Below, piece after piece: positions 61,952 to 64,000 of a stretch of DNA of 64,000 bases. The notes beneath the pieces were generated by a model that had not been told where the DNA came from, did not search any database, and worked only from the letters and a program-made list of their open reading frames with translations. Each line of letters begins with the position of its first letter. Position 1 is the stretch's first letter. Both the position numbers and the translations under genes were made by a program. The stretch is from Lamprobacter modestohalophilus (GTDB lineage: Bacteria; Pseudomonadota; Gammaproteobacteria; Chromatiales; Chromatiaceae), in assembly GCF_016583905.1 (NCBI RefSeq), contig NZ_NRRY01000016.1, forward strand, positions 32,060 to 96,059, in the 5' to 3' direction.

Positions 61952-61997
61952 CATGTGAATCTCACGCGATTCATCTTCCGGGGTGGCGCCGCGTGAT
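61952..61997 (+). repeat. Dispersed palindromic element, copy 5
   Basis: Contains CATGTGAATCTCACGCGATT then CATCTTCCGGGGTGGCGCCG then CGTGAT. Similarity to copy 1 continues into GAGCGTTTGGCCC. It lies between the small conserved gene and the PAS-GGDEF gene. Confidence 0.87.
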
Positions 61998-62137
61998 GAG
62001 CGTTTGGCCCGATTCCAAGCTCGGACACATCGACCGGATGGGACTATGCTCAAAGAGCAGTCAGGGTTCTAGGAACGGTTTAACAACAGCGACAGCAAGC
62101 AGGTGACCTGCGGCTTGATGTCAGGCCCCCTCCAGGT

Positions 62138-63922
62138 ATGACCATGCCGCAACGCCGCGACCCATCTTCAGCCTCGCGCTCCGCGTTGCACACGGCGGTG
62201 CTTTATGCCTTGGTCGCTGTCGGCTGGATCTTGACCTCCGATTGGCTGCTGACGTTGTTCGGCGTCCTACCGCAAACCGTCTTGATGTGGCAAACGGTCA
62301 AGGGTCTAGGCTTCGTCACGGTGACCGCAATCCTGTTGTTCGTGCTTTTCCGGGCGCAGTTGCGGCGACGCGAAGAGAGTGAGCGGCGTTTCTCGACGCT
62401 GGTCGAGAACCTTCCCGGCATGGTGTATCGCTGTGAGGACGATCGTCATTGGACCATGCGCTATGTCAGCCGGGCCGCGCAAAAACTGACCGGTTATGCG
62501 CCGGCGGAGCTCATCGGCACGACAGGGACAGCCTACGCTGAGCTGATCCACCAGGACGACCGGCAGTACGTCTGGGATGAGGTCCAACAGGCCATCAAGG
62601 CAGACCGACCCTTTCAGTTTGAATATCGGCTCTACCGGCAGGATGGCAATCTGATCTGGGTCTGGGAGCAAGGCTGCGCCGTGCCCGATAAGGATCATGA
62701 GGGCGGAATCGTCCTCGAAGGGCTGATGCTCGATGTGACCGAGCGCAAGCAGGCCGAAGCCATTGCCCAGGAGGCGGCTGAGCGGCTGGAGTCGGTTGGC
62801 GACAACCTACCCGGCGGGGCGATCTATCGCCTTTACCGCGATCCGAATGGCGATTACCGCTTCACCTATGCCTCACGCGGCGTCGAGCAGATCCTGGGCA
62901 TCAGTCGTGAACGCATGCTGGCCGATGCGGCGTCGGTCTTCAGTCTCACCGAGGCACCTTACGATCAGTTCGTGTTCGCCTCGAATGAGCGCTCTGCTTG
63001 CGATCTGAGTATCGTTGACATGGAGTTACCGCAACGCCTGCCAGACGGGACTCGGAGGTGGATTGCGGTGCGTTCGCTGCCTTATCGATCCGCCGAGGGC
63101 GGCGTACTCTGGGATGGAATCGTGCTTGATATCAGCGAGCGCAAAGCGGCTGAGGAGAAGCTGCGAGAGGCCGCCGCGGTGTTCGCCAACACCGCGGAGG
63201 GCGTCGTGATCACAACGCTTGATGGCGAGATCCGCGATGTCAATCAGGCCTTTGTCGATGTGACGGGCTATGAACGCGAGGAGGCGATTGGTGAAAATCC
63301 GCGCATCCTGAAGTCAGGTCGGCATGAGCATGGGTTTTATCAGGCCATGTGGCAGTCATTGGAAGAGACCGGTCAATGGCGTGGTGAGATCTGGAATCGG
63401 CGCAAAGATGGGATGATTTATCCGGAGCTGCTGACCATTAGTGCAGTGCGCGATGGCCAGGGCAAAGCGACGGGCTATGTCGGGGTCTTCACCGACATTA
63501 CGCCGATGAAAGAGGCCGAAGAACGCCTAGAGTACCTCGCCCAGCACGACGCCCTGACTGGCCTGCCGAATCGATTGCTGTTGAATGCCCGCTTGCGTCA
63601 TAGCATGCGCCAGGCAAAACGGCGCAATGGCAAGCTGGCCCTCTTGTTTTTCGACATCGATCGCTTCAAGCACATCAATGACAGCTTAGGCCATACGGCG
63701 GGCGATCAACTGCTGCAGCAGTTCGCCAAGCGCCTGACCGAGAGCCTGCGTACCGGTGATACCGTCGCGCGCATCAGCGGCGATGAGTTCATCGTCCTGC
63801 TCGAGGGGGTCGACAGCTCAGCGACCATTGCCGCAATCCTGCACAAGCTGATGGAAGCGCTGAAGCCCCCGGTGGCCTTGATCATCCCTTGGTCCACTGT
63901 TGCTAAGCCGCCACAAGCGTGA
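62138..63922 (+). pseudogene. PAS-PAS-PAS-GGDEF protein, truncated near the window end
   Basis: Two N-terminal membrane helices (about residues 17-75) are followed by three PAS domains (about 82-205, 215-335, 345-460; the third is TAEGVVITTLDGEIRDVNQA-like) and a GGDEF diguanylate cyclase domain from about 468. The active-site loop reads ISGDEF. The GGDEF domain should run about 50 residues beyond LMEALKPPVAL, but the frame instead gives IIPWSTVAKPPQA and stops at 594. Loss of the last helix/strand, and of any EAL domain, suggests disruption by an insertion or rearrangement at about 63880. A truncated product could still be made. Confidence 0.7.
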
Positions 63923-64000
63923 GGTAAGGCCGCTTCGCTGGTCGCGGTCGTCGTCGCGCCGGTCGGGCCGGCCAGGGCATGCGCTCAAGCACCTGCTCGA
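63903..64000 (-). CDS. C-terminal fragment of an unknown gene, possibly from an insertion
   Basis: On the minus strand the frame is open from the window edge to TAG at 63903-63905 and would encode a very basic tail (PARPARRRRPRPAKRP then YLTLVAA). It begins just where the GGDEF protein loses similarity, so it could be the end of a transposase or another gene brought in by a rearrangement. The evidence is only position and composition. Confidence 0.25.
   Translation of the reverse strand, partial: EQVLERMPWPARPARRRPRPAKRPYLTLVAA

Noticed and set aside
1..64000. tRNA, rRNA, riboswitch or prophage genes
   Set aside because: No T-loop (GGTTCGAATCC-type) or rRNA-like block was noticed on reading, and no phage structural genes are present; a covariance search would be needed to exclude small RNAs.

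Overview
This is a GC-rich bacterial chromosome segment with ordinary protein-coding density. No rRNA or tRNA gene, CRISPR array or prophage was seen. The gene set looks like a metabolically versatile gammaproteobacterium: a Hyb-type uptake [NiFe]-hydrogenase, UbiU/UbiV for oxygen-independent ubiquinone synthesis, multiheme c cytochromes, GlgX/Gnd/Zwf, PutP, TldD/PmbA and RecD2. A purple sulfur bacterium (Chromatiaceae) would fit, but no photosynthesis or sulfur-oxidation marker lies in the window, so that is an inference from overall flavour.

Layout. 0-11.7 kb: end of an outer-membrane porin, PutP, a 1235-residue membrane protein of unknown function, a CoiA-like protein, a coupled pair (transglutaminase-like protein and N-formylglutamate amidohydrolase) joined by a tandem repeat that builds two 15-codon mini-ORFs, MobA, and a decayed WYL regulator locus. 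11.7-23.7 kb: coupled pmbA/tldD homologues, lgt, a HAD phosphatase, a YbhB/PEBP protein, a sugar operon glgX-gnd-zwf and a zinc-ribbon Nudix hydrolase. 24.1-30.2 kb: hybO-hybA-hybB-hybC-hybD in one operon, without hyp genes or hybE/F/G. 30.5-39.9 kb: dynamin-like GTPase, a calcium-loop protein, two c-di-GMP-type proteins (HD-GYP and PilZ-like), ubiV, ubiU, a YhcC-like radical SAM protein and a glycine-zipper lipoprotein. 40-45.7 kb: dihydroorotase, then a three-gene redox module (heptaheme cytochrome, cytochrome b561-type protein, octaheme tetrathionate-reductase-like cytochrome). 45.9-51.9 kb: a tight minus-strand operon of a DUF4914 PEPCK-like P-loop protein, a kinase-like partner, an oxalate/formate-type MFS carrier and a dicarboxylate symporter. 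52.2-55.8 kb: a coupled operon of an isocitrate-lyase/PEP-mutase-like enzyme, a MurE-type ligase and a lipoprotein with possible M14-like motifs. 56.2-64 kb: DUF368 transporter, DUF900 lipoprotein hydrolase, RecD2, a small conserved protein and a PAS-GGDEF protein that loses its normal C-terminus close to the window end.

Between and even inside genes lie five copies of a dispersed palindromic element of about 48-60 bp (14.72, 30.26, 45.83, 47.95 and 61.95 kb). One copy is read through in frame as part of the MFS transporter. Several gene junctions carry short tandem duplications (8.66-8.80, 9.57-9.61, 17.25-17.35 kb). The best candidates for undescribed biology are the DUF4914/kinase-like/transporter operon, the hepta-/octaheme module, the ICL-MurE-lipoprotein operon and the stop-start repeat chain at 8.7 kb.
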